From Nectonema munidae (lineage: Eukaryota > Nematomorpha > Nectonematoida > Nectonematidae): a stretch of 64,000 bases of DNA. The notes under the pieces are model-generated. The model saw only the letters and a program-made list of their open reading frames with translations. It was not told the DNA's origin and did no database searches. The translations under genes were made by a program, and so were the position numbers. Shown here one piece after another: positions 48,090 through 59,695 of the stretch. How positions within the stretch are numbered: position 1 is the first letter of the stretch; each line of letters starts with the position of its first letter. The stretch is from assembly GCA_030549495.1 (NCBI GenBank), contig JAUIRK010000459.1:105830-169829 (forward strand), read 5' to 3'.

Positions 48090-49440
48090 CTACTTACAGG
48101 CAGAATATTGAACAGCTCTAAGGTATGATATATTATCAGATTGTCCAAATTGACTAGTTAGGCATTTGATCTTCTCTTTGATCGACAAATATTTCTTATT
48201 GGCCGGTAGAGTAACACCAGTAATTCCTTGCATTAAGTTTAAACGTTGAAACGCGATGTCCTTGCAAATAACATTTAGGAAATTCCAAATTGTTTGGTGG
48301 CTCAACTGAAACAAAAATTGCAAGGAGTAATGCCAGCCCTCTACGGCATTTTTAGTTCAAGCGACTCCTTCCACACATTTTGGAAATGATTCCATTTTGC
48401 AATAGGAAAAAGTGGATTTCTTGCTGCTCCATTTCTTCTATATCTCCTTTAATATATGTGTTTTCGAAGTATGTTAGAAGTTGATTAATTTTTTCATTTT
48501 TCGGCATATGCTCTACTAAAGTATCAAAGGCATTTTCTACCAAATTTGTTGGTACTAAAGAAAGTGCAGGTAAACAAAAGACCATTGTGCTTAGTTCAGT
48601 ATCACTTTCCATTTCTGATTTCATTCTCAATGCTAAGGCTTTTTTATACACACTCTGCAAAATATGAAAAAAACAACCTTTAATTTCGGTGTTCGGAAAA
48701 GCATACTGAAATTCTGTAATTGCCGCAATTTCAAAATCTAGGAGAATTTGTTCAGGATTTGCACCAGGAACAATTTCTTTTATTGCGTTCATAACCTTCT
48801 ATAAGTATTTCTAATTTTGTTCTTTAAAAGAGCATAGATTCCAGCTTGATTGCGCCTTTCTCCAAATGAAAATGAACAGTGTATAATTGATAAAATAAGG
48901 AAGGTACAACCTTGAATGTTCCATCAGCAATCCAAATTTTGGCACGAAACAAACAAGATACAACTACACTATGTCCAAATATAAGAAATCTTTCTGTGTC
49001 GTTAACGCCCGAATGATACAACAACATTTTGCGAAACTTGCCTGTAACTTCAAAATTCGTTGAGGTTGGCAAAACTGATGACGAATTGAACCTTTTTTTA
49101 GATCGTTGTAACGTTCGGATCAGACTTGGTTTTTTTGGTATTCGCATCATAGATGTAGTAGATACATTTTGGGAAAATTCCCCAGCAACAATCATAGGAG
49201 CTGCTCCAACTTCTTTTATTGCAATTTTCATTTTATTTACGGCTAATTTCGCGCTGATTTTTTCTCTGTCCAAATAATGGGAATGCTCAGGGTTTGGGAA
49301 AGAAATCACACGCTTCCCTAAAGTTGTAATAAACGTGTTACATCTTTTTTTTTATACTCTGCACATCGCCAACGAATAGAGGTTGTTTATAATATTCGCA
49401 ATTTTTGAATATCACGGTTTCTTTTCCTTTAGAAGTTGTT
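48090..49440 (-). pseudogene. MULE transposase with FLYWCH-like N-terminus
   Basis: Minus frames in order: a FLYWCH-like finger (GKETVIFKNCEYYKQPLFVG then SFPNPEHSHYLD, about 49440-49260); a basic linker; the RNase H-like MULE core IWIADGTFKVVPSLFYQLYT (first Asp), EQILLDFEIAAITEFQYAFP then EIKGCFFHILQSVYKKAL (second Asp and the GCFFH..Q motif); and EGWHYS-like plus QFLFQLSHQTIWNFLNVICK text. The core equals the family consensus W..DGTF...P..FYQLYTIH and DFE.A...A....FP....GC.FH..Q. About four frame breaks or stops separate the pieces, so it is inactive but young. It would bind the terminal repeats and transpose the element. Confidence 0.88.
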
Positions 49441-49762
49441 CCAAAATTACAGAAATATTCAATTGTATTGTTTTCTATTATAATTATTTTTCAAGTGCAA
49501 AAACTTTATGATTTAAGCAACAGAGAATAAACAGAAAGGAAAAAGAAAATAAATGTAAAGTTATTTTCAAAAAGAAATAAACTAACAAGGAAGTGTTGGT
49601 GAACAGAAGGGGCATAAAAATTTAAGAAGATTACCTACATCATACCCAGGTAAAGCCCATCATACCCAGGTAAAAAAGTATTAGTATATGCTCTAATACT
49701 TCCTATATGGATTAATATTGTATAATAAACTTTTAATCCTTTACAACAAACAACCCATGCAT

Positions 49763-49914
49763 ATGATGAAATGTCATGTAATGAAGTGTCGTTATGATGA
49801 AATGTCGTGTGATGAAGTGTCGTGTGATGAAGTGTCGTGTGATGAAGTGTCGTTATGATGAAATGTCGTGTGATGAACTGTCGTGTGATGAAGTGTCGTG
49901 TGATGAAATGTCAT
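49763..49914 (-). repeat. Right terminal minisatellite of the MULE
   Basis: About ten units of GTGTGATGAAATGTC / GTGTGATGAAGTGTC. Read on the minus strand it is the same unit as the left array. Internal units are almost identical to each other, so the arrays may be kept similar by unequal exchange. Confidence 0.92.
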
Positions 49915-49920
49915 AAGACC

Positions 49921-50160
49921 GTTTAGAAAGAGTCATTGCAAAAAGTCATTTTTGAAAAGATTTTTTTACAACGTATGATAAATGATTGGAATTCTTTGCC
50001 TGATTTCGTTGTTAATTCTCTGTCTTTAAATATTTTTAAGAGAAAGAGAAAATGTTTGATCACGGTTAAATTTTTTTCTTTTCTATAAAAGATGATGCGA
50101 ATATTTTTATAGGCTTTTTTTGCCTCCTTTTTCGCTAATAAAATTATGTTATGTTATGTT
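49921..50160 (+). pseudogene. LINE C-terminus and 3' tail, right half
   Basis: After the MULE the text continues DKWLEFFA / WNSLPDFVVNSLSLNIFKRK, the usual LINE ending (FF..R....WN.LP..VV....VN.FK..L). It ends with AATAAAATTATGTTATGTTA followed by TGTT, a short (ATGTT)n tail typical of some LINE clades. Together with 46860-47346 it makes one 5'-truncated copy. Confidence 0.82.
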
Positions 50161-50165
50161 ATATA

Positions 50166-50560
50166 CAGCTGACTATCTCTTATCCTGAAATCCCTAATTC
50201 TGAGCTTTGTTATCCGGAAATTTATTATTCCTAAAGAGTTTTGTAAATGAAGAAGACTAATGAGTCTTTATATCTTGCAAGAAAAACTAATTAGAGAAAG
50301 ACCAAAAACAATAAGTTAAAAAGAAATGTTCAAAAATTATTTACACACAGTAAAATCAGTATATCTGAAAATTAACTTACAAATACTAATGTGAAATAAT
50401 TTTTATTGGTATTAAAAGGACATCTCACATTGAATTTTAATTCAAGTTAAGTTTATACAGAAAGAAAATGAATAAGCAAAGTGTGATCTTTTTATTAAAA
50501 TAGGGATAATAAATCCGGGAAAAACATTAATTCGGAAAGGCCGAATGCCAAGCATTTCGA
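50166..50560. mobile_element. Tigger-type remnant
   Basis: TA then CAGCTGACTATCTCTTATCC, and TTATCCGGAAATTTATTATT shortly inside. The approximate inverted counterpart GGGATAATAAATCCGGG with TTCGGAAAGGCCG lies at about 50503-50550. It begins exactly where the LINE tail ends. No transposase. Confidence 0.55.
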
Positions 50561-50957
50561 AATTGTTCAATTTTCAACATATTTAGTTCCCAAACTTTTA
50601 TAAATAAGAAAAGTTTTGTAGATGTTCAGGCTTTGTTTTAAATAACGGTAAACTTTTTTTTTTATCTAGAAAAGCTCATTCTTCTCCTTTCAAAAGAATA
50701 GTATATTTTTAGATCAAAAATTGTTTGAAAAGATGACAAAAATTACAAGGAAATTTGAAAAACAAAAATCATCGGAATGAAAAAAATTTTAAAAAGATAG
50801 ATTTCTATGTAAATACATGCCATTTAATGTTTGCTATTTTTGAAAAGCTCATTCAATGTTAGAAAAGATTAATATATCAAAAATAGAGATTTTTCTTTTA
50901 CATTTCTAAAACTAAATAATCACACAAATTAAAACATATAAGGAATAATACAATATA

Positions 50958-51001
50958 TAAAGTGAATGCTGACCTTAACTTCTTGAAAAACACGTACAAA
51001 C
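50958..51001. repeat. 44 bp copy of part of the nested 7TM gene
   Basis: TAAAGTGAATGCTGACCTTA through CACGTACAAAC matches 38461-38504, inside the 7TM ORF (around the TM1-TM2 loop), with one mismatch in 44. The match stops eight bases before the TTAA of the piggyBac element. Neighbouring DNA does not obviously continue the similarity. Confidence 0.85.
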
Positions 51002-52057
51002 GTTTCGATTAACCTTAGAAGGACGGAGTAGGGCTTTTTTTGGCTAGTAAATATTTAAAATCTCTTTTTCTGATAGAAAAATATAGCTAGTCGATATGCT
51101 AACTTGGTGGTATTTTATTTTTTTTAATGGGTTTTAAAGATAAAAAGAAACATAAAATTTTCACCACATGAAAAAATATTTATAGTAATTTATACGAAAT
51201 TTAAATTTAACGCCATCTAAAATTAATATGTTTTTATGAAAAACTTAAGTTGTAACCTTAAACAAGTTATAAAAATATAATTTTGAAGTGGATTTTAAAT
51301 TTAGAATTTTTTCTGAGGTTTATTTTTGAAACACATGACGTTCGAAAATCATGTTTCTATTATTTCCTTCGTGTTCAATATTCAAAACTTTGTTTTCCAT
51401 AGTGCAAAATATTATATATAAAAAATTAAAAAGAAGAACTATAATATTTTTTTTATTTACAAAGAAAAAAGAAGTAACAAAACAAACGTATGATTATGTA
51501 GTTTTGTGAAAAAATTATATTGATCACTATTCAAAACTTTGTTTTTATAAATTTATTTTTCTACAGTGCAAAATATTTTATAAAAAGTAAAAAAGATTAA
51601 AAAAATTAGATAAGCTTTTTAGATCGATTTGTTGAACAGCGCATGGTTGCGTACTTGAATAAAAAAAATGAAGAGAATGGACTCTTTATTGAATTTGTGT
51701 CATGGTATTATCTGGGTAATAAAAGACACATCATACAACGCAGAAATAAATCAAAATATGATTTCAAACACAAAGAACTCTTACTTGATATTGATTTTTT
51801 ATCGAGAATACGCATGCGGCTAGAGTGAACTCAATTGTTCCATTGACTACACGATCCATATATAATTGTCTACGCATTTGTTATCTTTTTTCTCACCACA
51901 TTTGGTAAATAATTCCTTAGCATGAATGAATAGTGAAGAAATCGCGTATAGATTACACAAAACTCTCTCTCTTGCTTTATTTGTGTATGTGTAATAATTC
52001 TTCCATTTCTTGACCAGCTTCATTTGGATTTCCTAAGTTACTTCGCAAAATTTTATT

Positions 52058-52426
52058 ATGAGCTCCTCAAGTTTTTATACAAGTAATGATGAAGGAGAAA
52101 CCTCTGGTTCTGACGTTTTTTCAAATAGTGAATATGAAATTCAAAATTCAGTTGATAGCGAAGGGCAAACAGATTCAAGCGATGAAGAAACGGCTCTTTG
52201 CGAAGATGTGTCCCTTGTAGCACCAGATGGAACCCAATTTTTTTGGGAACCGAGAGAGATTTGTGGAAGAAGATCATCAACTAATATCATCTCAAGTAGA
52301 CCAGGTCCAAAAGATACGGCAAAAAATTTGAAAGATCCTTTGAAAATTTTTAATCTTTTTTTTCACTGAATCTCTTTTGAACCATATTTTTGTCTGCACA
52401 AAAGAAAGTATGGAAGATAACTACAA
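52058..52426 (+). CDS. piggyBac transposase, exon 1 (N-terminal domain)
   Basis: It starts MSSSSFYTSNDEGETSGSDV and contains an acidic Ser-rich N-terminus, then GRRSSTNIISSRPGPKDTA and DPLKIFNLFF. At the 8-T run near 52357-52364 the frame hits HC.TGA. One T fewer would continue as TESLLNHIFVCTKES, the expected LFF...LL..I...TN segment, so a one-base slippage or sequencing error is likely. It ends at a donor-like AACTACAA|GTAATT. The N-terminal domain of this family is poorly conserved. Confidence 0.72.
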
Positions 52427-53271
52427 GTAATTTTCTATTAAGAAGAAGAAGAAGTTTATTTAAAAAAAAATGAAATGTAAAGAACAAAAAAACAACTTCC
52501 ATATAGAAGTGAAAGCTGTACTGAAACAAACAGAGTTTTAAGTAGTTATTATTGAATCAAATAAATAAATTTATGTATACATTTATTACAAACGTGCAAA
52601 ATCAAAAGGCTGAAGAACCGCTTGCATGAGTTTACACTAAATAATATAATTATACAATATATTATTATTTGTTTGAAAGAATTAGAACCATCATCACAAA
52701 ATAATTAACTGTATCAGACAATCTCTAAATATTATTCACAATAAATCAGATATATGTAAAATATGTATATGTAAATATATATATATATATACTAATAATA
52801 CAATAAAATGCATATATTATAATTTCACCTCTTTAGTTGTCTGAAGACAAGAGAAGCAATTTGCATCAAAACAAGAAAACATATATCCCTCTGTGAACAT
52901 TTTCTTCAACTTTTTTTTGTATAGACTTATGCTTAAATCTAGATAGTTTATCAAATAAAGGTTGCTATTCCAAAAACTAGAAAGCTTATATTCTAAAGTT
53001 TAGACATCTATAGTGAGGTACTAATGCAGGATTTTTCTCTCTTAAATCATATTGAATAGATATAGAATTGAAGTGAAGTATATGACTGAAAATAGAAGGC
53101 AGCATGAAATTAAACAACTTATAAATCATAAGAGCCAAACTAAATTGATATAAATCCTGTAACTTTAATACCTGTGTTTCATAAAAAAGATTACTTGTGT
53201 GTGTGCATACGGACGCAGGCCTAATAATTTTCTATTAGAAAACATTATTTAGTTAAATGTTTTTTTTGTAG
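52427..53271 (+). other. Putative intron in the piggyBac transposase
   Basis: 845 bp beginning GTAATT and ending TTTTTTTTGTAG. Removing it joins EDNYK to SPNCLLENLKSLY in phase, with the split codon AA|A. It contains a (TA)n run at about 52776-52792 and no gene. It could instead be an insertion that happens to have GT..AG edges. Confidence 0.6.
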
Positions 53272-54604
53272 AAGTCCTAATTGTTTGTTGGAGAACCTCA
53301 AAAGTTTATATGAAAGGTTTTCAATGGAACATTTGCTTACATACTTAGCCTGTATTCTTTACATTGGGCAGTCTAAAGATCAGCAGATTGATGTCAAACA
53401 TCTTTTTTCTGAAAAGTATGGAACCCCTTTTTTAAAAGCTGCAATCAGTAGAGACGTATTCATTCTTATTCGTACCTTTATAAGATTTGATTCAAGAACT
53501 ACAAGAAATAGTCCAGATAAATTAGCTCCGGTAAGATACTTACAAAATTTTTTCCTCGAAAACTTTCATAAATATTGGTCACCATCTAATTGCGTTACAA
53601 TTGACGAGCAGCTCGTCAAGTATAGAGGCAGGTCACCTATAAAAGTATACGACCCATCCAAGCCAGGTCGATATGGTATGAAAATTTATCACTGTGTAGA
53701 CTCGTCCAGTTTTTTTGTTTTTTGTAGCGAAATTTATGAAAGTGGTTTAGTGAACAGGGATCATTTTAAACCCAATAATATAGTAAAAAGATTGGTAAAT
53801 ATTTCTTGCTTACCGACCGGTATTGGTATTTATGCAGATAGGTTTTTTATGTCCCAGGATTTGTGTAATTGGGCCAAAAATCAAAACAATACAATCTGTG
53901 GTACGGTAAGAAGTAATAGAAGGTTCATGCCGCATGTAGTCCGTCCAGCGCATTTAAAAGGTCTGGGTTTGAATGATTGTGAGAGTAGATTTTTGTATTC
54001 AGAAACCTCTTCGTTAACAGTTTATATACCGGAAAAACATTCTAAAAAAAACTTCAAACCAGTCTATGTGTTATCTAGTCAACATCTATCACAAATAGAT
54101 ACTTTTGGGCCCAGAAAAAAGCCTCAAACTATTCTAGATTATAATAGGTTTAAATCTGGAGTGGATGTTTTTAACAGAATGGCAAGAAATTACAGCTGTT
54201 ATAAGTCTTCTAGGCGTTGGCCAGTTGCAATTTTTACAAATTTTCTTGATATTGCAGTTAATAATAGCTGGGTAATTATGAGAGCTAATGATTCAGATGC
54301 ATACCCGTCAGTTTCAAGAGGAGAAAGAAAATGCTTTATAAAACACCTTTATCTACTTTTAGCTGAAAAATGCATGTTGATTAGAAGTCAAAGTTCATTT
54401 ACTCGCTTATCTACCAGAAACTTATTATCTTTTTATGGGTTTTTTGATGTTGACGAGAACCCAACTACATCAGTTCAACGAGGATATTGCTCTTTTATTG
54501 ATTGTAAGCCAAGAAAAAGGGGAACACGAAAATGCAGTGTATGTGGAAAATTCATTTGTAAAAGCCATACTTTATTTATGTGTAAAAAGTGCAAAAACAC
54601 ATAA
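53272..54604 (+). CDS. piggyBac transposase, exon 2 (catalytic domain and zinc finger)
   Basis: Open for 443 codons; an internal Met at 53285 heads a 439-residue frame. Numbered from that Met, the three catalytic Asp are D107 (VTIDEQLVKYRG), D185 (IYADRFFMS) and D294 (KSGVDVFNRMA). The spacing of 78 and 109 is close to that of the moth piggyBac enzyme. The C-terminus has a Cys-rich finger, CSVCGKFICKSHTLFMCKKC, that binds the terminal DNA in this family. The length and intact DDD suggest recent activity. The enzyme excises and inserts the element at TTAA in the nucleus. The 77-codon frame overlapping the end is a shadow. Confidence 0.92.
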
Positions 54605-55125
54605 TAATTGTAAATATTTACGAATTTTTTATTATAATACTTGTGTGTTGTATTTTTATAATAGTTGAATAAATGTTAGTTCATTTTTTTTTATATATTT
54701 GAAAAAAACTAAATATTAATCTATGATTAATATGCCTTTTTTGCATTTGAAGTAGCGTTTGTAGAAATAATTTAACAAATAATATAATAGATGAATTTAA
54801 AAATTTTTTCTTAGATATGTATATCTAATAAGTGTAAACGTTATGGAAGTTCTAATGCAATTTTTATTTTTATTATAGATGACGTTAACTAAAACAAACT
54901 CTTTTTTATTATAGATGGCGTTAATTCTAAAATAAGTTTTTTGATTTTTTTCGTATAAAAAACATGAAAACATATCAAACTGAACAAAAACATTCAAAAA
55001 TAAAGACTTTGATCTTCTACAGCTTTTTAAAAAAATAATTATACTATTTTAAAAATATAAGGAGTAATACTCCAAAGTGAAGCCGTCCTTAGTTGTTGCT
55101 CTAAAAACACGTTCCGACCGCTATG

Positions 55126-55207
55126 GATTAAATTACGATATACAAATATCAAATTTTTTAATTTCTTTTCGACTTTGAAACACAATTTCGTTGAAGATAT
55201 GAAGTTG
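55126..55207. repeat. Short dispersed repeat, partner of 41222-41303
   Basis: About 80 bp matching 41222-41303 with few changes, starting at the piggyBac right TTAA. Confidence 0.8.
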
Positions 55208-57400
55208 TACTTAAATTTATATGGTCATTTTAATTAACACCTACATTCTTTTAAAATTTTTATCTTATTTAATATCTTACCTTTACTCTATCACAATCAA
55301 TTTCATATATGTAAATATTATAACCCCACATCAAACTAAACTTTGGGACACACCCCAGTTTAATTACAAATAAATTTGAACCTGATCTTACATTAAAATT
55401 AACATCTGTTAACAACATCACGTCAAAAAAAGATAAAGCTCCGAAAAGAAATTATAAAAAATCTCGACACTAAAACGAACTCTCTTGCAATTATCAAAAC
55501 CCTATATTATCTTGATATATAAGATTAATGTATATCTTTTCAAAAAAACTGTGATGCGTTTTTCAGAAACATTGAGTGCTAGTTTGTATGAATAAATCTG
55601 TTACCTCTGAATCCTTATAAAAAAAGTTTACTTTTTGTGTTAGAAAAATTAACACTATTGATGCATCTCCTTTAAAATGTAATTTGTCTCCAAGAAGAGT
55701 GGCTGAATGATCCAGTTCTTTTCAAATATCAGGCTATAGCTTCATTTTTGTGCCCTCTAGCATCATTTTGTATGCTGTATTTTCTCTAGTCAAACACTTC
55801 AAGCGTTTGTACTATTAACAATATCTTTATCCAAATCTAATTTTTTGTTATTGAACAACATCTATAGAAAAGCGTCTTTTTTCAAGATATTGAAACCTTT
55901 CTTAGTGAATTTGAGAAGTTTCTATTTGATTATATGTTCGATTGTAAAATTTTCAATTGGTGATTTCAGCATGATAAATGCAAAAATGTGAAGCCTTTCC
56001 TCAACATTTTTTCTTTAAGCGCTTTAATTCCTTTGATTTTTAAAACAACTCGTAGACAATATCTATCGCAATTTTAGACAACATCTACACTTCCCTTGAA
56101 AATTTCTTAAGCATAAGCAAGGAAGAAGCGCTTTAATCTCCCAAGTTTATACTTCAACAAACTCAACTCTAAGCTCATAAAATTTGTCAACATCAACACA
56201 TGCTAAATAAAACTGAAAAGAACTTCTAATTTATATTATAAATATGCTGTTAATTTTGGTTGAAAAATGAAATTTTGGATTTGATTAAAGAAAGAAATAA
56301 AGTTCTAGTATATAGGTAAAACAATAATAACGAAATATAACATAAATATTAATTACTCATTTTAATTTTCTTTGATTTTTTGTCTGTTTATATATACACA
56401 CTAAATATATCTCTGTATTTTTTAATTATATTTATTGTGCTACATATTCATTTTACGATAATCTTATATGATAAGTTTATACATGCCTTGATGTCTCTCT
56501 AAATAATAATTGATAATTCTTGTGTCTTTTATTTTTTACAAATAAATTTTCTTCTTGACAATATGAAATTTTGAATTATTATTCATTACTTATTATTTTA
56601 TTATGCTATTACATATTAAATGAATTTTTAAGTTTTTCTCTTATACATAGTAGTATATATTCCGAAACAAAGGTTTTTATGAAGAATATGATATTCTGTG
56701 CCAAAATTGAATATTGTAAGTACAGTATTTAATAGAAACGAATGGAGTTATAACCTTATTCGAACAAACTTTGCAATTTTTTTCTAACTGAAAAATCTGT
56801 TTTTTTGAAGTTGGAGATGTTATTATTACTGCCAACACACAGTATTGATGGAGATTACTTGACTAGATAAATTTCTCAATTATTTTCCCTAAACCTTGTC
56901 AAAATGTTATCAGTAGCAATCAGTTTTATAGAAGAATCTACATTATTTTTCACTGTCAATTATGATTTACATTTTTTTGGTTTAAGTAGAATGATTCACA
57001 TTTGAATTTATCCCTTTTTCGATTTTTCCGTTTATTTTCATAAATCAAGTCCACTTTTCTAGTTGAAATATTGTTACATTTAATTTATGCTGTCGATAAA
57101 GCTTGAAATTGGAAAATTTATTCAATAAAATAATTATCAATAAATTTGTTCCACGTTTTCAAATGATTTTTCCATAAATCATGAGAATAGGCATTTTTAA
57201 TTTGGCATGTGCTGGAATATAATTTCACTTTTCACTTAAATGATAAAAATTTATTTATGAAAAATATAGTTGTTGTATTTACCTTGAATCGGTCATTTCT
57301 TGGCCTTCTACGTTGATTTGGTTTCTTGGCAATTTTTTGTGATATAGTAACATTATATAGACTGTTTGTACTTGTCACTTGTGTGTTATTGAAGTTTTTT
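55208..57400. other. AT-rich DNA 3' of the OTU-MULE element
   Basis: No gene or terminal repeat recognised. The right part may be the 3' end of the minus-strand element that ends its coding text near 57420. Confidence 0.5.
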
Positions 57401-57439
57401 TATTCAATTTAAAAAATCAAAAATAAAATTTTACGTTTC

Positions 57440-58258
57440 TTTTCATAGAAAACATTGTATTGTACAGAATAAATATTTTTCATATTTTTCACTTAAAATA
57501 TAATTTCCTGTACCGTATAAAGATCTTTTTAAATCCAAAAATTGAAGCGTACTAATTTTATGAATTTTATCAATAAGATCATTGATACTCTGAGGCTTCC
57601 AGTCTACAGACATTTAAAGAATGTTATTCATGGACTCAGATTTGTTGTTGGTTCAGTTTGAAAATGCTGAATTAGAAAAACAGCTTACATAGTTTATTAA
57701 TTTATTTTTCAAATATTTTTCGAAATAATTTTCAAAAATCGAACAGTTGTTTAATTCAATGATTTCATTAGCAAGACCTTCAAATTCATCCATATTACTT
57801 GTGATGGCAATCCGTTCTTCCCAAAAATTTTTATCAAAAACCCTTTTTCTTATGAAAATATCGGCATTGGATTTTGTTTTCATGAAAAAATTTACATTGT
57901 CCTTTAAATGTTTTAAACAAAGTAAACGTTTAGATTTAGGAAAACAATAATCCAAGGCTTTCGTGATGGCTTTCTCATCATCACTTCAAAATGTCAAATT
58001 TTCTATAATATTGATATCTCAATCATTATTTCCACTCCCAAGCTTAAATAAGATATCAAAAAATTCTTTATACGATTCAAAATCAGCCTTAGTATGCAAA
58101 AAAACTGGTCCAAGAAACAAAGGGTTACTTTTTGTGTCATGTTTAAGTATTCTTGGATTTTTATACGTAAAAAGAGTTACAAAATGGACCCGTAAATTAA
58201 AAGTCCTGTTTAAACATAATATGATATTCTCATATTTAGCTAAAAATTTTAGATCCAT
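57440..58258 (-). pseudogene. MULE-type transposase core of the OTU-MULE element
   Basis: Frames read RTFNLRVHFVTLFTYKNPRI, then LGPVFLHTKADFESYKEFFD (GP.FLH....Y..FF), then SDDEKAITKALDYCFPKSKR followed by LCLKHLKDNV (the SD.E.A...A....FP....L.C..HLK.N motif), and finally NNKSESMNNILKMSVDWKPQ then YGTGNY. These follow the order of the MULE RNase H-like core with its second acidic residue and the HLK motif. Frames are broken about three times. Confidence 0.68.
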
Positions 58259-58428
58259 AATTTGTTGATCAGTATAGCAAATAACAGGTGGAAGAGTCGC
58301 TTTTTTATGGATAATTTTTTGGATAAACTCATGTGTATTGATCGAATCGAATAATTTGAGAAATTGATTTGAAATATTACTACAACTATCGATATTTATG
58401 CTCGTATTTCACCGATACTTACCATTTC

Positions 58429-58976
58429 TTATTTTAGCTTTACTGCATCACAATATTTTTCTCTGGGCTTTTTCAAATAGATGTTTTCTTTTAATTTTGC
58501 TAATATAACCGGGTCAGTTCTAGTTTTAAATTTCCTCTGTAAAGGATATGAGCCTAGATACTCATGTACTGCTGCATTTTTCATTTTTTCGACTGAAAAG
58601 TTTTCAAACCAACTCACTCGCTTCTTATAATTCTGATCTCATTTTAATTCCATGTAATATCTATATGTAATATTACGATATTGTTCTTACGTGGTTTTGG
58701 GTTTATATGCTCATGAGTTATTTTTCCATTATTCTTTCTTTCATTACAGAAAAATTGATTTCTAAGTCTTACTTGTTTTAAGTTTTCATTTTTGATATGA
58801 TAAGTTTTTACACTCAAAGAATTCCAAATACCGCAATCGTCATAGTAAATTGAACGTTGTTTAGATAACAATCTACGAGAATTATCTGTATTATCAATTT
58901 TGTAATATACGTTATTTTTAATACCATCAGGTACAGATTTTAAAATATTTTCTTCTGATGTTATTATTTCATACAA
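58429..58976 (-). pseudogene. Middle region of the OTU-MULE protein
   Basis: Two frames: IYYDDCGIWNSLSVKTYHI with a following LRNQFFCNERKNNGKITHEH (58976-58644), and MSWFENFSVEKMKNAAVHEY then LGSYPLQRKFKTRTDPVILA (58617-58429). I know similar DDCG.W and WFEN text only from uncharacterised invertebrate transposase-like proteins. No named domain. Confidence 0.5.
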
Positions 58977-59102
58977 CTGACAAACTGTGAGAAATTTATT
59001 TTTTATAATATTTCTTGAAGTGATGTTTTCATGTCTTTGATTTTCTTTCTTACCTTTGATATTTTTATTAAACGAAGATTTTTGTAATATAATGGAACAA
59101 AG

Positions 59103-59654
59103 TTATTTGGAAGAAAATATGCTTCTGAATCTAAACAAACGCTTGCCTAAATTTTGATGATTTTTTTCAGTAGGGGAAAAGATCTTTGGATAGAAAATTA
59201 TATTCAAGTGTAAACAAGCAAGATTATCGTAACCGTTTATTGGTGGATAAACAAATTCAATGGAAATACCTAAAACATAAGATATACCAACAAATGTATA
59301 AACTGAAGAATATCCGTTTGTTCTAGCACAACTCAAACAAGCCTCTTCAAAACTAGGAGAAAATATGCATGGAAAATCGTCATCTTTCTTATAGAAAATT
59401 TCATTGATACAGAGTTGTATGCAAGTTCTAAGTCTTAGTTCACATAAATAGAACTCTGTATTGAACAATGGAAGAGAAATTGAGTTGAAAAAACAACTTC
59501 CATTTGCTCTAACTTCAAAAGAATGAAAATTTTCTTCTACTTTATATTTGTCTAATATTGCTTGGCTAACTAAATCTACTTTTGGTTCATTGAATAAATC
59601 TTTACAAAAAACATTTCTTTTGGAATAACATAATTTTCCTGCCACACAGCACAA
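59103..59654 (-). pseudogene. OTU-like cysteine protease domain (transposon-borne)
   Basis: A 183-codon frame. FEVRANGSCFFNSISLPLFN (residues about 46-65) followed by ELRLRTCIQLC matches the OTU pattern D.DG.C.FRA.S..LFG....H..LR with the catalytic Cys present (the Asp position reads Arg/Ala-Asn). LGISIEFVYPPI then YDNLACLHLNIIFYP resembles the strand leading to the catalytic His, but I see L-H-L-N rather than a clean H. OTU domains cleave ubiquitin chains. Here it is probably part of a transposase polyprotein and of unknown activity. Confidence 0.62.
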
Positions 59655-59695
59655 ACTAAGTCCTCACAACTCATACTTTCAGCCTAATAAAAAAA

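Larger units (their letters stand above)
47347..49920 (-). mobile_element. MULE transposon with minisatellite terminal inverted repeats
   Basis: The target duplication GTTTAGAA lies at 47339-47346 and 49921-49928, a perfect 8 bp. The ends read GGTGCTACGACATTTCATC and, inverted, GGTCTTATGACATTTCATC. Each end continues as a tandem array of a ~15 bp unit (CGACATTTCATCACA), about ten or eleven units per end, in opposite orientation. The interior encodes a MULE-type transposase on the minus strand with a FLYWCH-like finger. It interrupts a LINE whose text resumes directly after the right duplication. Confidence 0.92.
51009..55131 (+). mobile_element. Near-intact piggyBac-family transposon
   Basis: TTAA at 51009-51012 and 55128-55131. 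The ends read TTAACCTTAGAAGGACGGAG and, inverted, TTAATCCATAGCGGTCGGAA, an imperfect ~17 bp repeat. The interior carries the transposase in two plus-strand blocks. The flank TTTCGA-TTAA-ATTACGAT is present without insertion at 41217-41235, which supports the boundaries. Confidence 0.85.

Noticed and set aside
58019-58268. 101-codon plus-strand ORF at 57963-58268
   Set aside because: It is antisense to the MULE core of the OTU element, and the minus frame carries the recognisable motifs.
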